A stretch of 64,000 bases of DNA from Flavobacterium laiguense (GTDB lineage Bacteria > Bacteroidota > Bacteroidia > Flavobacteriales > Flavobacteriaceae): the NCBI RefSeq assembly GCF_003097655.1, contig NZ_QCZH01000015.1, positions 1 through 64,000 on the forward strand, read 5' to 3'. The first letter of the stretch is position 1. Every line of letters starts with the position of its first letter. The translations under genes were made by a program, and so were the position numbers. The notes below the pieces were generated by a model. That model was not told the DNA's origin. It was given only the letters and a program-made list of their open reading frames with translations, and searched no databases. Positions 53,424 to 62,927 of this stretch are shown here, in pieces.

Positions 53424-53457
53424 AAAAAAACCTCGAAAGTTACTTCTTTCAAGGTTC
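53424..53457 (-). terminator. Terminator after the penicillin acylase gene
   Basis: AACCTcGAAAG / CTTTCaAGGTT stem, T-run on the minus strand. It sits at the head of the dienelactone hydrolase gene. Confidence 0.75.
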
Positions 53458-53489
53458 TCTAAAATTATAAATTTAATGGTTTTTATCTA

Positions 53490-55688
53490 TTATTCTCCAG
53501 GATGGTAAGTGCGTTCGGCATTTTTATCGATATCTTCTTTATAAAATAAGACGTCTTTGAATTCTCCTTTTTGATACATTTTTGCTTGATCCATAAAGTG
53601 TTTAGATTTTGGATCACCGCTGTTTCCTCCAGCCAAAAGTGATTTGGCTTTTATTTTGGGTCCAAATTCAACGGCACATACAAAGCTGTTTCCGTTGTAA
53701 CCGTATCTTTTCTTGGTACCATTTTGATACCCACTTTTGTATGCGGGTAAACTTCCCCAAAGTGCCGATCCGTTTCCAATAGGTAAACTTTCGAGAGTGT
53801 CATTAAAAGTTAAATCGATATCGCCAGAGGTACGTTGAAATCTGTTGAGTTCTCCCCAGAGTATTTGCCAGGTTCCGAATTTAGTTTTTAATTCGTTTAT
53901 TACAGTTTGCAATTGGGGAATCATTTGATCTGCAGTTGCATTTTTGGCAAATTGAATGGTGTTTTCTACTTGATCCATTTCCCCTTCGTCGATATAAACT
54001 TTTTGAGTAATAGGATTTAGTTTGTATCCCCATTCATTGGCCAAAGTAGTGGCTATTGATTTTTCATTGGCATAATAGTCCCAATTTTTTAACACTGTAA
54101 TGGGTTCTATTAACTCGTTATAAAGTGGATTTTCGGGTTGGATGTTTTTTTTAAAACTAGTCACCAAAGCTGGAATCAAAACTTCAAAAATAGAAAGTTT
54201 AGAATCATATCCGTCGGCAATAACTTTGTCTAGTGTGTACTCTTTTCCTTTGCTTAAAACACGAACGGCATTTATGCCTCTATAATTTTCCCCGTCTGGA
54301 GCCATATACGGTAGGTAATTTTCTTCTTTCGGACTATTGGATCCTGCAACACTGTATGGAGTTGAATTGCAGTTTTGTAACCAACCATTTGTTGGATTGA
54401 AAAGATGTACCGTTTCAGACGGATTGTGCAAGCCTTTCCATTGTGTTGTTGATGTAGTCCCATCCATCACTTTGGACCAATTTAAATTTTTATCCCGAAT
54501 AGGAATAAAATTCCCATGCCAGTAGGCAATATTTCCTTTATTGTCAGCATAAACCGTATTGTTTGAGGTGTTGGCTTTCAATTCCATTGCTTTTTTATAG
54601 TCGTCAAAGTTTTTAGATTTTGTGCGTATCCAACTTTGTTCCAGGCTTTTCATAGAACGATTTTTGGATTTTAAACTAATCCATTTTCCGTCTCTTTTGG
54701 CCATAATTGGGCCTTTATTGGTGAAATAAGTGGTAAACGTTTTTGGGATTAATTTGCCGTTTTTTAGATAACTGATGGTAATTTTCTTTTCTATTACTGG
54801 ATATAATTTGGTGTCGTATTCATAAAAAAGTTTTTTGTTTTTAGTGACTATTTTTTCGGCATACATATCGGCTACATCCACATTAGACGAAGTGTGCATC
54901 CAACCACAATTTTCATTAAATCCCTGATAAATAAAAAATTGTCCCCAAGTTACCGCTCCATAGGCATTCAAGCCTTCTTCGCTATTGATTTGTATTTCAG
55001 GTCTGAAATAAAAAGAAGTATGCGGATTGATGTATAAAATAGCATTACCGCTGGCTGTTTTTGATGGAGCGATGGCAAAACCGTTAGAACCTGTTTGCAT
55101 GTCTTTTATTTTTTCGACATAAGCAAATTTGTCATCACTTCCGTAAAAGGATTTTAATTCTGAGTTTGATAGGTCAGCTGTGCTTATTGCTCCGATGCTA
55201 CCGTCTGTCCAAAGTAAAGGAAACCAAGGCTCAAAATGGGTTAGCATTAAGGGCTTCACTTCTGGATGTTTGTATAAATAATAGTTTATTCCGTCAGCAT
55301 AACTGTTTAATAATTTTTTTAACCATGGAGCTGCATTTTTGTAATCGGTTTTGGCTTCATTGGCATCAATTAATAAACGAGTTTCTAGGTCATTGTATAA
55401 AACAGATTGGCCTTTTACTTCGGCAAGGCGTCCTAGTTTGTCAATGTAATTCATTTCAACTCTCTTGAAATCGTCTTCGCATTGTGCATATAGCATTCCG
55501 AAAACAGCATCAGCATCTGTTTTGCCATAAACGTGAGCAATTCCCCAATTATCACGGATAATTGTAACTTCTTGGGTTAACTTTTTAAGTCTGGTAATTT
55601 CTTTAGTATCTGGATTTTGTGCAAACACATTAAAACTGATACAGATAAAAAGAATTCCAAATTGTAAATAGTTTTTGTGATTGTGCAT
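53490..55688 (-). CDS. Penicillin acylase-family N-terminal nucleophile hydrolase
   Basis: 732 aa. Signal peptide MHNHKNYLQFGILFICISFNVFAQ. Self-processing Ntn-hydrolase: alpha part with IRDNWGIAHVYGKTDADAVFG, then the processing site at about Ser201 in TGSNGFAIAPSKTASG, making Ser201 the N-terminus of the beta chain, followed by INPHTSFYFRPEI. This is the aculeacin/acylhomoserine-lactone acylase group, which deacylates N-acyl compounds in the periplasm. Substrate is unknown; quorum-quenching activity is possible but not shown. Confidence 0.9.
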   Translation of the reverse strand: MHNHKNYLQFGILFICISFNVFAQNPDTKEITRLKKLTQEVTIIRDNWGIAHVYGKTDADAVFGMLYAQCEDDFKRVEMNYIDKLGRLAEVKGQSVLYNDLETRLLIDANEAKTDYKNAAPWLKKLLNSYADGINYYLYKHPEVKPLMLTHFEPWFPLLWTDGSIGAISTADLSNSELKSFYGSDDKFAYVEKIKDMQTGSNGFAIAPSKTASGNAILYINPHTSFYFRPEIQINSEEGLNAYGAVTWGQFFIYQGFNENCGWMHTSSNVDVADMYAEKIVTKNKKLFYEYDTKLYPVIEKKITISYLKNGKLIPKTFTTYFTNKGPIMAKRDGKWISLKSKNRSMKSLEQSWIRTKSKNFDDYKKAMELKANTSNNTVYADNKGNIAYWHGNFIPIRDKNLNWSKVMDGTTSTTQWKGLHNPSETVHLFNPTNGWLQNCNSTPYSVAGSNSPKEENYLPYMAPDGENYRGINAVRVLSKGKEYTLDKVIADGYDSKLSIFEVLIPALVTSFKKNIQPENPLYNELIEPITVLKNWDYYANEKSIATTLANEWGYKLNPITQKVYIDEGEMDQVENTIQFAKNATADQMIPQLQTVINELKTKFGTWQILWGELNRFQRTSGDIDLTFNDTLESLPIGNGSALWGSLPAYKSGYQNGTKKRYGYNGNSFVCAVEFGPKIKAKSLLAGGNSGDPKSKHFMDQAKMYQKGEFKDVLFYKEDIDKNAERTYHPGE

Positions 55689-55712
55689 ATTTAGTGATAT
55701 TAAATTATTGAA

Positions 55713-56165
55713 TTAAAGACTAACATTACGTTTGAAAGCACAACCCAATTCAATTAGCGAATCCGTTTTGGCAATCCCAGGGATGTTATCAATTTGCTCA
55801 TAAAGTAGTTTTCTCATGTGCTCGTGATCCTTTGCAATCATTTTTATATAAAGAGTGTACTGACCTGTAATAAAATAACATTCCGTAATTTCAGGAATAT
55901 TTTTCAAAGCTTCAATCACTCTTTCGGAATCATGGTCTTTTTTTAGTGTAATTCCAGTGAAAGCACCCCAGTCATAGCCGATCTTCTTTTCATTTAGAGT
56001 AGGCTTAATTCCCGTTATAATTCCTTGCTCGATTAAGCGATTGATGCGTTGATGCACCATAGTATTGGATATCTTAAGATTACTCGCAATTGCAGAAAAG
56101 GCCATTCTTCCGTCTTTTTCTAATTCCTTGATTATATTAATGTCGAATTCATCTAATATTTCCAT
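55713..56165 (-). CDS. Lrp/AsnC-family regulator
   Basis: 150 aa. Helix-turn-helix at residues about 8-60 (FDINIIKELEKDGRMAFSAIASNLKISNTMVHQRINRLIEQGII) and an RAM domain (TECYFITGQYTLYIKMIAKDHEHM). It faces rocD-rocF across a 240-base AT-rich region, so it probably controls ornithine and arginine breakdown, as Lrp-like regulators do elsewhere. Candidate binding repeats lie in that region. Confidence 0.9.
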   Translation of the reverse strand: MEILDEFDINIIKELEKDGRMAFSAIASNLKISNTMVHQRINRLIEQGIITGIKPTLNEKKIGYDWGAFTGITLKKDHDSERVIEALKNIPEITECYFITGQYTLYIKMIAKDHEHMRKLLYEQIDNIPGIAKTDSLIELGCAFKRNVSL

Positions 56166-56187
56166 TTTTGGGTCTATTTAAGTTAAA

Positions 56188-56290
56188 ATCACTTTTTTTG
56201 AAGTTATAAAAGTAATTGTTTTTTATTTATGTTTAAATGGATTCATAAAATCAAATAATAAAATTTTAAAAATTACTTTTTTTTAAGTTT
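56188..56290. promoter_or_regulatory. Repeated T-tract sites, candidate Lrp-binding region
   Basis: Two similar blocks, ATCACTTTTTTTGAAGTT and AATTACTTTTTTTTAAGTTT, lie about 83 bases apart (eight helical turns) between the Lrp gene and rocD. Spaced A/T-tract sites fit Lrp-type wrapping; assignment is inference. Confidence 0.4.
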
Positions 56291-56350
56291 TATTAAATTA
56301 ATTATGTTTAAATATGGTTAAAATTAAGTCAAAAAACACATATTTATGCT

Positions 56351-56377
56351 TTTGAATAGAAATTTTGATTACTTTTG
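56351..56377 (+). promoter_or_regulatory. Candidate promoter of rocD-rocF
   Basis: TTTG, 15 bases, TACTTTTG. The -7 box matches TAnnTTTG; spacing is short of 19. The start codon is 29 bases downstream. Confidence 0.5.
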
Positions 56378-56405
56378 TCTAGTAACTATTTAAAAACATC
56401 TAATT

Positions 56406-57656
56406 ATGACACATACAACAGAAAAACTTTCTTCAAAATCAGAAGTTTTAATTGAAAAAGAAAACAAATACGGAGCCCATAATTATCACCCGCTACCTGT
56501 TGTATTAGATAGGGGAGAAGGAGTATATGTTTGGGATGTAGACGGGAAAAAATATTATGATTTCCTGTCGGCATATTCTGCCGTAAATCAAGGACATTGC
56601 CATCCAAAAATTGTTGGTGCTATGGTAAAACAAGCTCAAACATTGACATTGACATCGCGTGCGTTTTATAACGACCAATTAGGCGTTTATGAGGAATATG
56701 TAACCAAGTATTTTGGTTTTGACAAAGTGTTGCCCATGAATACTGGTGCTGAAGCTGTAGAAACCGCTTTGAAATTGTGTAGAAAATGGGCTTATGAAGT
56801 AAAAGGAATCCCAGAAGATCAAGCGCAAATTATTGTTTGCGAGAATAATTTTCACGGAAGAACGACTACCATTATTTCATTCTCTAATGATGAAACGGCG
56901 CGTAAAAGTTTTGGTCCATTCACGGCAGGATTTATAAAAATTCCTTATGATGATATCGAGGCTTTAGAAAATGTATTAAAATCAACAAAAAATATTGCGG
57001 GATTTTTGGTAGAACCTATTCAAGGAGAAGCTGGAGTTTATGTTCCTACCGAAGGTTATTTGGCGAAAGCCAAAGCACTTTGTGAGCAACACAATGCGTT
57101 ATTTATTGCCGATGAAGTACAAACAGGAATTGCAAGAACAGGAAAGTTATTGGCTGTACACCACGAAAATGTGCAACCAGATATTCTTATTTTAGGTAAA
57201 GCAATTTCTGGGGGAGTTTATCCTATTTCGGCAGTTTTGGCAAATGATACTATTATGAATGTCATCAAGCCGGGACAGCATGGTTCTACTTTTGGTGGAA
57301 ATCCAGTTGCAGCAGCGGTTGCGATTGCTGCTCTTGAAGTAGTACGTGAGGAAAATTTGGCTGAAAATGCAGAACGTCTTGGAATTCTTTTGAGAAAAGG
57401 ACTTAACGAAATTGCCGAAAGAAATCCATTAATCACTTTGGTACGTGGTAAAGGTTTATTGAATGCCATTGTTATTAATTGTGGAGAAGATTCAGATTTA
57501 GCTTGGGATATTTGTTTGCGTTTTAGAGATTATGGATTATTGGCTAAACCAACACACGGTAACAAAATCCGTTTGGCGCCACCATTAGTAATCACGGAAG
57601 TTCAAATCCAAGAATGTCTTACTATTATTGAAAAAGCGTTAAATGATTTCAAATAA
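56406..57656 (+). CDS. rocD: Ornithine-oxo-acid transaminase
   Basis: 416 aa class-III PLP aminotransferase producing glutamate-5-semialdehyde from ornithine. Motifs: [50 protein letters not shown], the [13 protein letters not shown] block and the PLP Lys in [17 protein letters not shown]. Its stop is immediately followed by the arginase start region, so rocD and rocF form an operon regulated by the divergent Lrp-like gene. Ornithine made by arginase feeds this enzyme. Confidence 0.95.
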   Translation: MTHTTEKLSSKSEVLIEKENKYGAHNYHPLPVVLDRGEGVYVWDVDGKKYYDFLSAYSAVNQGHCHPKIVGAMVKQAQTLTLTSRAFYNDQLGVYEEYVTKYFGFDKVLPMNTGAEAVETALKLCRKWAYEVKGIPEDQAQIIVCENNFHGRTTTIISFSNDETARKSFGPFTAGFIKIPYDDIEALENVLKSTKNIAGFLVEPIQGEAGVYVPTEGYLAKAKALCEQHNALFIADEVQTGIARTGKLLAVHHENVQPDILILGKAISGGVYPISAVLANDTIMNVIKPGQHGSTFGGNPVAAAVAIAALEVVREENLAENAERLGILLRKGLNEIAERNPLITLVRGKGLLNAIVINCGEDSDLAWDICLRFRDYGLLAKPTHGNKIRLAPPLVITEVQIQECLTIIEKALNDFK

Positions 57657-57660
57657 AGTT

Positions 57661-58626
57661 ATGATGGAACGGGCGATAAAATTAATAAAGAACAGGTCTG
57701 ATATTGGTGCAGGTACGCGTGGTTCTGATATGGGAATTGATGCGATAGAAATTGCAGCTATTAATCAGAACAGTGACTACTTTAACGAATATGATTTTGA
57801 GGATGTAAAAACCCACAACGAATCCATATACGACAAAGACCGAAATTCGTTTGCTAAAAGGATAGAACATGTTGTAGAACAATGTACAAGAGTTGCTCAT
57901 TCTGTAAAGAAAAATTTGGAAGCTAATTTTTTTCCGATTGTTTTGTCTGGAGATCATTCTTCGGCTTTGGGAACTATCAGCGGAATAAAAGCGGCTTATC
58001 CCGATCAAACTTTAGGAGTTATTTGGATTGATGCCCATGCCGATTTACATTCACCATACACATCACCTTCAGGGAATATTCATGGTATGCCATTGGCAGG
58101 AGTTCTAGGTGAGGATAATTTAGATTACCAAATCAATGAAGTAGCGACAGAAACGGAACAGCATTGGGAAGAAATGAAAAATATTGGGTATCCGGGACCA
58201 AAAATTTCGGGTAATGATTTAGTGTATTTTGGTGTTCGTGATACAGAAAAAGCAGAGGATAAGCAAATAGAAAAATTGCACATCAAGAATTATAAAGTTG
58301 ATGAAATACGCTATCGAGGTCTGGAAACCTGTGTTTCTGAAGCTTTAATAAATTTGGCACATTGTGATATACTATATATATCTTTTGATGTAGATTCGAT
58401 GGATTGTGATTTGATTTCTTACGGTACGGGTACTCCGGTTCCAAGAGGATTTGATCAGTTTGAAATTATTGAAATTATCAACCAAATTATTAAGTCCAAA
58501 AAAGTGGTTTGTATTGAATTTGTTGAGGTAAACCCACTTTTGGATACCAAAGGAAATAAAATGGCAGAAACTGCTTTTCAGGTTTTGGAGGCAATTACTT
58601 CTACGCTTATTTTGCCAATTGAATAG
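57661..58626 (+). CDS. rocF: Arginase-family ureohydrolase
   Basis: 321 aa from the ATG shortly after the rocD stop (an ATG 18 bases upstream, overlapping rocD, is possible). Binuclear manganese motifs: SGDHSSALGTISGIK, WIDAHADLHSP and SFDVDSMDCDLIS. It hydrolyses arginine to ornithine and urea, handing ornithine to RocD. The length is slightly above normal for arginase, with an insert around ETEQHWEEMKNIGYPG. No urease genes in the window, so urea is probably excreted. Confidence 0.92.
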   Translation: MMERAIKLIKNRSDIGAGTRGSDMGIDAIEIAAINQNSDYFNEYDFEDVKTHNESIYDKDRNSFAKRIEHVVEQCTRVAHSVKKNLEANFFPIVLSGDHSSALGTISGIKAAYPDQTLGVIWIDAHADLHSPYTSPSGNIHGMPLAGVLGEDNLDYQINEVATETEQHWEEMKNIGYPGPKISGNDLVYFGVRDTEKAEDKQIEKLHIKNYKVDEIRYRGLETCVSEALINLAHCDILYISFDVDSMDCDLISYGTGTPVPRGFDQFEIIEIINQIIKSKKVVCIEFVEVNPLLDTKGNKMAETAFQVLEAITSTLILPIE

Positions 58627-58662
58627 TTAATTTGGTTACATACGATTTTATTGAATAGAATT

Positions 58663-58700
58663 AAAAAATCTAAAAGCAATTTTGTTTTTAGATTTTTTTT
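58663..58700 (+). terminator. Terminator of rocD-rocF
   Basis: AAAAAATCTAAAA / TTTTTAGATTTTTTTT arms, T-run included. Confidence 0.8.
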
Positions 58701-58829
58701 ATGATTATTTTTGGATGACGATTGCGCCCAACTGGTTAAGATTTTAAAAACAATACTTGTGCTTAAAGTGTAACAAAACGTTATAATTCTTGTCATACTA
58801 ATGAATCTAGTTTTTAATAAAAGTAAAAT

Positions 58830-60140
58830 ATGAAAAAAAGTGTTTTAGGTTTTTTTTATCTTAGTTTAGGTTTTAGTTGTGCCGTTAAAGGGCAATCCAT
58901 TGACAAAATCATTGCTCCAAAAGAAGTGACTCGAATAGAAAAAATACTCTCTGCAGATGATATGCAAGGTAGAAGAACCTTTACTCCAGGGATAGATAAA
59001 GCATCGGCTTTTATTGAATCGGAATTTAAGAGAATTGGATTGCAAACTTTTAATGGAGCTCCCAATTTCAGACAGGAGTTTTCTATGACGGAATCAAAAG
59101 CGGTTACTTCAAAAATCACTATCGATGGCAAAGAAATAGACAACACTAAAGTTGTTGCATTCTCTTATCAACTCCAAGTTTCTTTGACGGAGAAAAACGA
59201 TATTTCGGTTGTTAAAATTAACAAAGGAGATAATATAGGCCAAAAGTTTAATGAATATTACAACGGTACAAAAAGTGTATTGGTCTTGGTTGACGCCTCT
59301 TTTAATGCTGTTTTAGCCGATATTAAGCATATCGACAGAATTACTGCAGATCCAAAAGAGAATACGGTTCTATTTGTTTTTGGAGTTTCAGAAGCCACTA
59401 CTTTTTCTATAGATCTTAAAAATACAATTTCAAAAAAAGCGTTGAATAATGTGGTTGGGATATTGCCAGGAAAAAGCAAACCTGATGAGTATGTGATTTT
59501 TTCTGGTCATTATGATCATCTTGGTGTTGGAGCTCCAGTAGAAGGAATGCCTCATAATGCAACCGATTCTATTTATAATGGCGCCAATGATGATGCAGCC
59601 GGAACTACGGCAGTAATTATATTGGCGGACTATTTTAAAAAGTTAAACAACAATGAGCGTACCATCATTTTTACCACATTCGTAGCCGAAGAATTGGGTG
59701 GTTATGGAGCCAAATTTTTCTCTAAACAAATGGCTCCAGAAAAAGTGATTGCCATGTTCAATTTGGAGATGATCGGAACCGAATCCAAATGGGGTAAGAA
59801 CTCAGCCTATATTACAGGATATGAAAAAACGAACATGGGAGCCATATTGCAAAGAAACTTAGAGGGAACCGCTTTCAAATTCTATCCGGATCCGTATCCA
59901 GAACAACAATTATTTTATCGTTCGGATAATGCTACTTTGGCTAAACTTGGAGTTCCTGCACACACTATTTCGACTTCAAAAATGGATAGCGAGGCTAATT
60001 ATCATACCGCCGATGATGAAATAGAAACGTTGGATATTGATAACATGACCGAAATAATTAAGGCTATTGCACTAAGTTCGTCTAGTATTATAGGCGGAAA
60101 AGATGCTCCAACAAGAGTAGATACTACCCAGTTGAGATAA
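58830..60140 (+). CDS. M28-family metallopeptidase (second)
   Basis: 436 aa. Signal peptide ends about residue 22 (SCAVKGQ). Between the N-terminus and the catalytic domain (residues about 90-210) lies a PA-like insert (VLVLVDASFNAVLADIKHI). The zinc domain follows: SGHYDHLGVGAPVEGMPHNA, NGANDDAAGTTAVIILAD, FVAEELGGYGAKFFS, EMIGTESKWGKN and the later YHTADDEIETLD. Longer than the first M28 peptidase and not a close copy. Exported. Confidence 0.9.
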   Translation: MKKSVLGFFYLSLGFSCAVKGQSIDKIIAPKEVTRIEKILSADDMQGRRTFTPGIDKASAFIESEFKRIGLQTFNGAPNFRQEFSMTESKAVTSKITIDGKEIDNTKVVAFSYQLQVSLTEKNDISVVKINKGDNIGQKFNEYYNGTKSVLVLVDASFNAVLADIKHIDRITADPKENTVLFVFGVSEATTFSIDLKNTISKKALNNVVGILPGKSKPDEYVIFSGHYDHLGVGAPVEGMPHNATDSIYNGANDDAAGTTAVIILADYFKKLNNNERTIIFTTFVAEELGGYGAKFFSKQMAPEKVIAMFNLEMIGTESKWGKNSAYITGYEKTNMGAILQRNLEGTAFKFYPDPYPEQQLFYRSDNATLAKLGVPAHTISTSKMDSEANYHTADDEIETLDIDNMTEIIKAIALSSSSIIGGKDAPTRVDTTQLR

Positions 60141-60165
60141 TTGAAAACCAATTAGTAATTAAGCC

Positions 60166-60199
60166 AAAAGCCCCGAATTTAATAAATCCGGGGGTTTTT
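60166..60199 (+). terminator. Terminator after the second M28 peptidase
   Basis: CCCCGAATTT / AAATcCGGGG stem with A- and T-runs. Confidence 0.85.
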
Positions 60200-60220
60200 C
60201 TATGATATGAGATTGTGTTT

Positions 60221-60426
60221 AACCCGTTGGGTGTAATTGTTTTTTTACCACATAGAAGCATAGAATTTATAGCTTTTGAAAAGAGTTTGATAGATGTTTT
60301 ACTTTTCACATAGTCAATCTATGTGAAAAATAGTGCTATTTTCTATTCTTTCTTTAATTACTAGTTCTAGATCTATGTATCTATGTGGTTTATTTTTTAT
60401 TTAAACAGAATTACACCCAACGGGTT
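60221..60426. repeat. Triple nested palindrome with CATAGANN octamer arms
   Basis: Outer arms AACCCGTTGGGTGTAATT and AATTACACCCAACGGGTT are perfect 18-bp inverted repeats. Inside, ACCACATAGAAGCATAGAAT pairs with ATCTATGTATCTATGTGGT (octamers CATAGAAG, CATAGATA). The centre holds TTTTCACATAG / CTATGTGAAAA. The 206-base element has no ORF and no target-site duplication that I can see. It is a candidate non-autonomous mobile or REP-like element. Confidence 0.93.
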
Positions 60427-60430
60427 GTGT

Positions 60431-60919
60431 TTATTGATTTAGTAAGTCGTTCAATTGATTCAACCCCATTGTATAACCTTCTTCAAAACCCATCTCAAGA
60501 ATTTGTTTCATATCTTCTTCCTGAGAGAATGTAATCACGTTGGTTACTTCGGTTGTTCCGTTTTCTTCCTGAAAAGTGTTTTTCCAATTCATTCTCGGAA
60601 AGTCCATGTTTATCTTTCCGTCCTCATCGCAAAAAGCATCGGTAGCTTCATAGGATTCCATCGGGTTTATGTTTTTAAATTCGGCGTAACACCAATGTTT
60701 CTCGCCTTCGGGAGAGAGCATGTAATACAGCCATTGTCCACCATTTTTAAAATCGGCTTGTTTCGTAATGGTCTGATAAGGCTTGGGTGCCCACCATTTA
60801 TCCGTAATTTCTGGATTGGTAAAGGCGTTCCAAATTTTATCTTTGGATGCCTTGAATTTACTGATGATTGTGATTTGCTTATTGGGAAAATCCTTGTCTA
60901 TTTTAATTAAAAGGCTCAT
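60431..60919 (-). CDS. SRPBCC / AHSA1-family protein
   Basis: 162 aa. START-like fold of the AHSA1 group: ITIISKFKASKDKIWNAFTNPEITDKWWAPKPY, FKNGGQWLYYMLSPEG, and the C-terminal GFEEGYTMGLNQLNDLL. Members bind hydrophobic ligands or act as Hsp90 cochaperone relatives; bacterial ones mostly have unknown ligands. It ends 4 bases past the large palindrome, so that element lies directly at its 3' end. Confidence 0.9.
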   Translation of the reverse strand: MSLLIKIDKDFPNKQITIISKFKASKDKIWNAFTNPEITDKWWAPKPYQTITKQADFKNGGQWLYYMLSPEGEKHWCYAEFKNINPMESYEATDAFCDEDGKINMDFPRMNWKNTFQEENGTTEVTNVITFSQEEDMKQILEMGFEEGYTMGLNQLNDLLNQ

Positions 60920-61024
60920 TTTTTTTGTTTAAAAAGTATAAAAGAATAATAGAAGGCTAAAGTTATATATTTTTTTTAATTCTATAAAGTACTTGTTTAT
61001 AGTGATTTCGTTGTTTTTTATTTC

Positions 61025-62194
61025 TCAAAAACTCCATCTTCCTCGCACATGTATTTCCGTCAAGAGGTTTTGGTAGGCGTTTGCTTGTTCTGCAGAGTAG
61101 GATTGAACGATGAAATCCAAATCGAAATTGGTAGCCACATTCCACGAGTAAGTTGGGATGAGGATGAGCGTATTTTTTTCGGGTGAATAGACGAACGAAA
61201 AGTTGAATGTGGTAATGGGTGTAATGGTTTTCATGACCGTTGCTTGAAAATTGTAACGGAACGGAAACAAGAATTTGGCCGAGATATTAGAGTTGTAAAA
61301 ACCTCCGTTTACGGCAAAGGTATTCGTGGGGTTGCTGTTGTATAAAGTCGTAATCGAAAGATACCAGTCGTTCTTGAACGTTCTGTCGGCCATGATTGAA
61401 AAGTTGAAGGTTTCGGCTGAATCCAAAGTGTTTTTCATGGGGATGAAATAACTCATTTCACCTTTGAAACCCATGTCTTTGATGCTTCCAGCCCAGCCTC
61501 CGCCAATAACGTAATCAGTGTGGTATATCCCTCCCAAAAATTGGAAATCATATTGCCAATTATTGAATTTATACAGGAACCCAGCAGTGTTTTCGTCTTT
61601 GGTTTTTCCGGGTTTATAGGCTAGTTCACAGGACGAACTGCTGTTGATATTGTGTTGAATTCTGATGGCATCACTACCTGGACGCTCTTCATAATCGAAA
61701 TCCAAATAGTTAAAGGCGTTAAAAATGTCGTTGGGATTCCACACGTTGGTGATGCCCCAATTGATGCGTTGACGGCCGAGGGTAATATCCCATTTCTCAT
61801 CTGAATATTCCAGTAATAACCGATCAATTACTGATTGTGCCACGACTGATTCCTCGTCAATCCAGAGATAAGAAAGATCAAATAAACCATCATAACGATT
61901 GATGGTTTGACCAAAATCAGGAAACTGTTTGATGAGTTCTCCAATGAAAATCCGGTTGCGTATTTCGATTCTTCCACTGAATTTTGAGGCTATGTTGAAT
62001 TTGAAGTTCATCCTGTTGTGAATCAGGTTCGACGAAATACTTTCATCAACTCCTTTTATGAAATAGGTACTTTGCATGTCTTTTACATACCCTTTCAGTT
62101 CCATGAACGGCGTTTTTGTTTCTTCGGATTGCCCAAAAAGAGCAGGGGAGAAGAAGCCGAAAATCAGGATTAGGATGAGATTGACAATTTTCAC
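61025..62194 (-). CDS. Outer-membrane beta-barrel partner of an ABC transporter
   Basis: 389 aa. Signal peptide MKIVNLILILIFGFFSPALFGQ. The mature part looks like DUF1302-type barrels: GRIEIRNRIFIGELIKQFPDFG, LGRQRINWGITNVWNPNDIFN, and repeated Phe/Tyr-rich strands to the C-terminal WSF. It begins 5 bases after the ABC ATPase gene in transcript order, so the barrel and the MacB-like transporter are likely one operon and the barrel may be its outer-membrane outlet or a lipid/lipoprotein receiver (inference). Confidence 0.8.
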   Translation of the reverse strand: MKIVNLILILIFGFFSPALFGQSEETKTPFMELKGYVKDMQSTYFIKGVDESISSNLIHNRMNFKFNIASKFSGRIEIRNRIFIGELIKQFPDFGQTINRYDGLFDLSYLWIDEESVVAQSVIDRLLLEYSDEKWDITLGRQRINWGITNVWNPNDIFNAFNYLDFDYEERPGSDAIRIQHNINSSSSCELAYKPGKTKDENTAGFLYKFNNWQYDFQFLGGIYHTDYVIGGGWAGSIKDMGFKGEMSYFIPMKNTLDSAETFNFSIMADRTFKNDWYLSITTLYNSNPTNTFAVNGGFYNSNISAKFLFPFRYNFQATVMKTITPITTFNFSFVYSPEKNTLILIPTYSWNVATNFDLDFIVQSYSAEQANAYQNLLTEIHVRGRWSF

Positions 62195-62199
62195 AATTT

Positions 62200-62922
62200 C
62201 TATTTTGTTTCGGTTTGCTCTTGGGTTACGGGAGTCGGAGCGGTATCGGAGACTATTTTCCCATCTTCGAGAGTGATGACTCTTCGGGCTCGATTGATTA
62301 CCCTTTCATCATGAGTCGAAAATACGAAAGTCATGTTTTCCTCTTGATTGAGCTTGAGCATCATGTCAAGAAGTTTTTCTGCCGAAACAGAGTCTAGATT
62401 TGCTGTAGGCTCGTCTGCAAGGATGAATTGTGGTTTTGGAGCCAAAGCTCTCGCTACGGCCACACGTTGTTGTTGACCACCGGATAATTCACGAGGTCTT
62501 TTGTTGACTTTGTCTTCTAGCCCAATCTGTTTGAGCAATTCCAAAACCCGTTGATCAGTTTCCTTTTTGGGGCGTTTTTGCAACAGCATGATGAACTCAA
62601 TGTTTTCTTTGGCGGTAAGCACCGGAATCAGATTGTAAGATTGAAACACGAACCCAATGTTGTTGAGTCGAAAGTCAATCAGTTCATTTCCTTTTAGATT
62701 CGTAATGTTGGTTCCGTTGATTTCGACAAAACCTTCTGACGGAATGTCTAGCCCCCCAATCATGTTCAATAAAGTGGTTTTTCCCGATCCCGAAGGACCT
62801 TTAATAGCGGTAAATTCACCACGCGAAATATGAAGATGCACTTTGTTTAGCGCATAGACCGGAATGGTTTTTTCGTCGTATATTTTCGACAGATTGTGTG
62901 CATCGATTACTGTTTCTCGCAT
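62200..62922 (-). CDS. ABC transporter ATP-binding protein (LolD/MacB type)
   Basis: 240 aa. Walker A GPSGSGKTTLLN, signature LSGGQQQRVAVARAL, Walker B FILADEPTANLD and a switch His in FVFSTHDERVI. The sequence (AVKGPSGSGKTTLLNMIGGLDIPSEGFVEINGT) is typical of the LolD/MacB/FtsE-like group, which move lipoproteins or peptides by mechanotransmission. Between the barrel gene and the permease gene with 5-base spacings. Start MRETVIDAHNLSKIYDEKTI. Confidence 0.95.
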   Translation of the reverse strand: MRETVIDAHNLSKIYDEKTIPVYALNKVHLHISRGEFTAIKGPSGSGKTTLLNMIGGLDIPSEGFVEINGTNITNLKGNELIDFRLNNIGFVFQSYNLIPVLTAKENIEFIMLLQKRPKKETDQRVLELLKQIGLEDKVNKRPRELSGGQQQRVAVARALAPKPQFILADEPTANLDSVSAEKLLDMMLKLNQEENMTFVFSTHDERVINRARRVITLEDGKIVSDTAPTPVTQEQTETK

Positions 62923-62927
62923 GATAA

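Noticed and set aside
60455..60910. 151-aa plus-strand ORF opposite the SRPBCC gene
   Set aside because: Antisense shadow; the minus-strand frame matches AHSA1 motifs from start to end.
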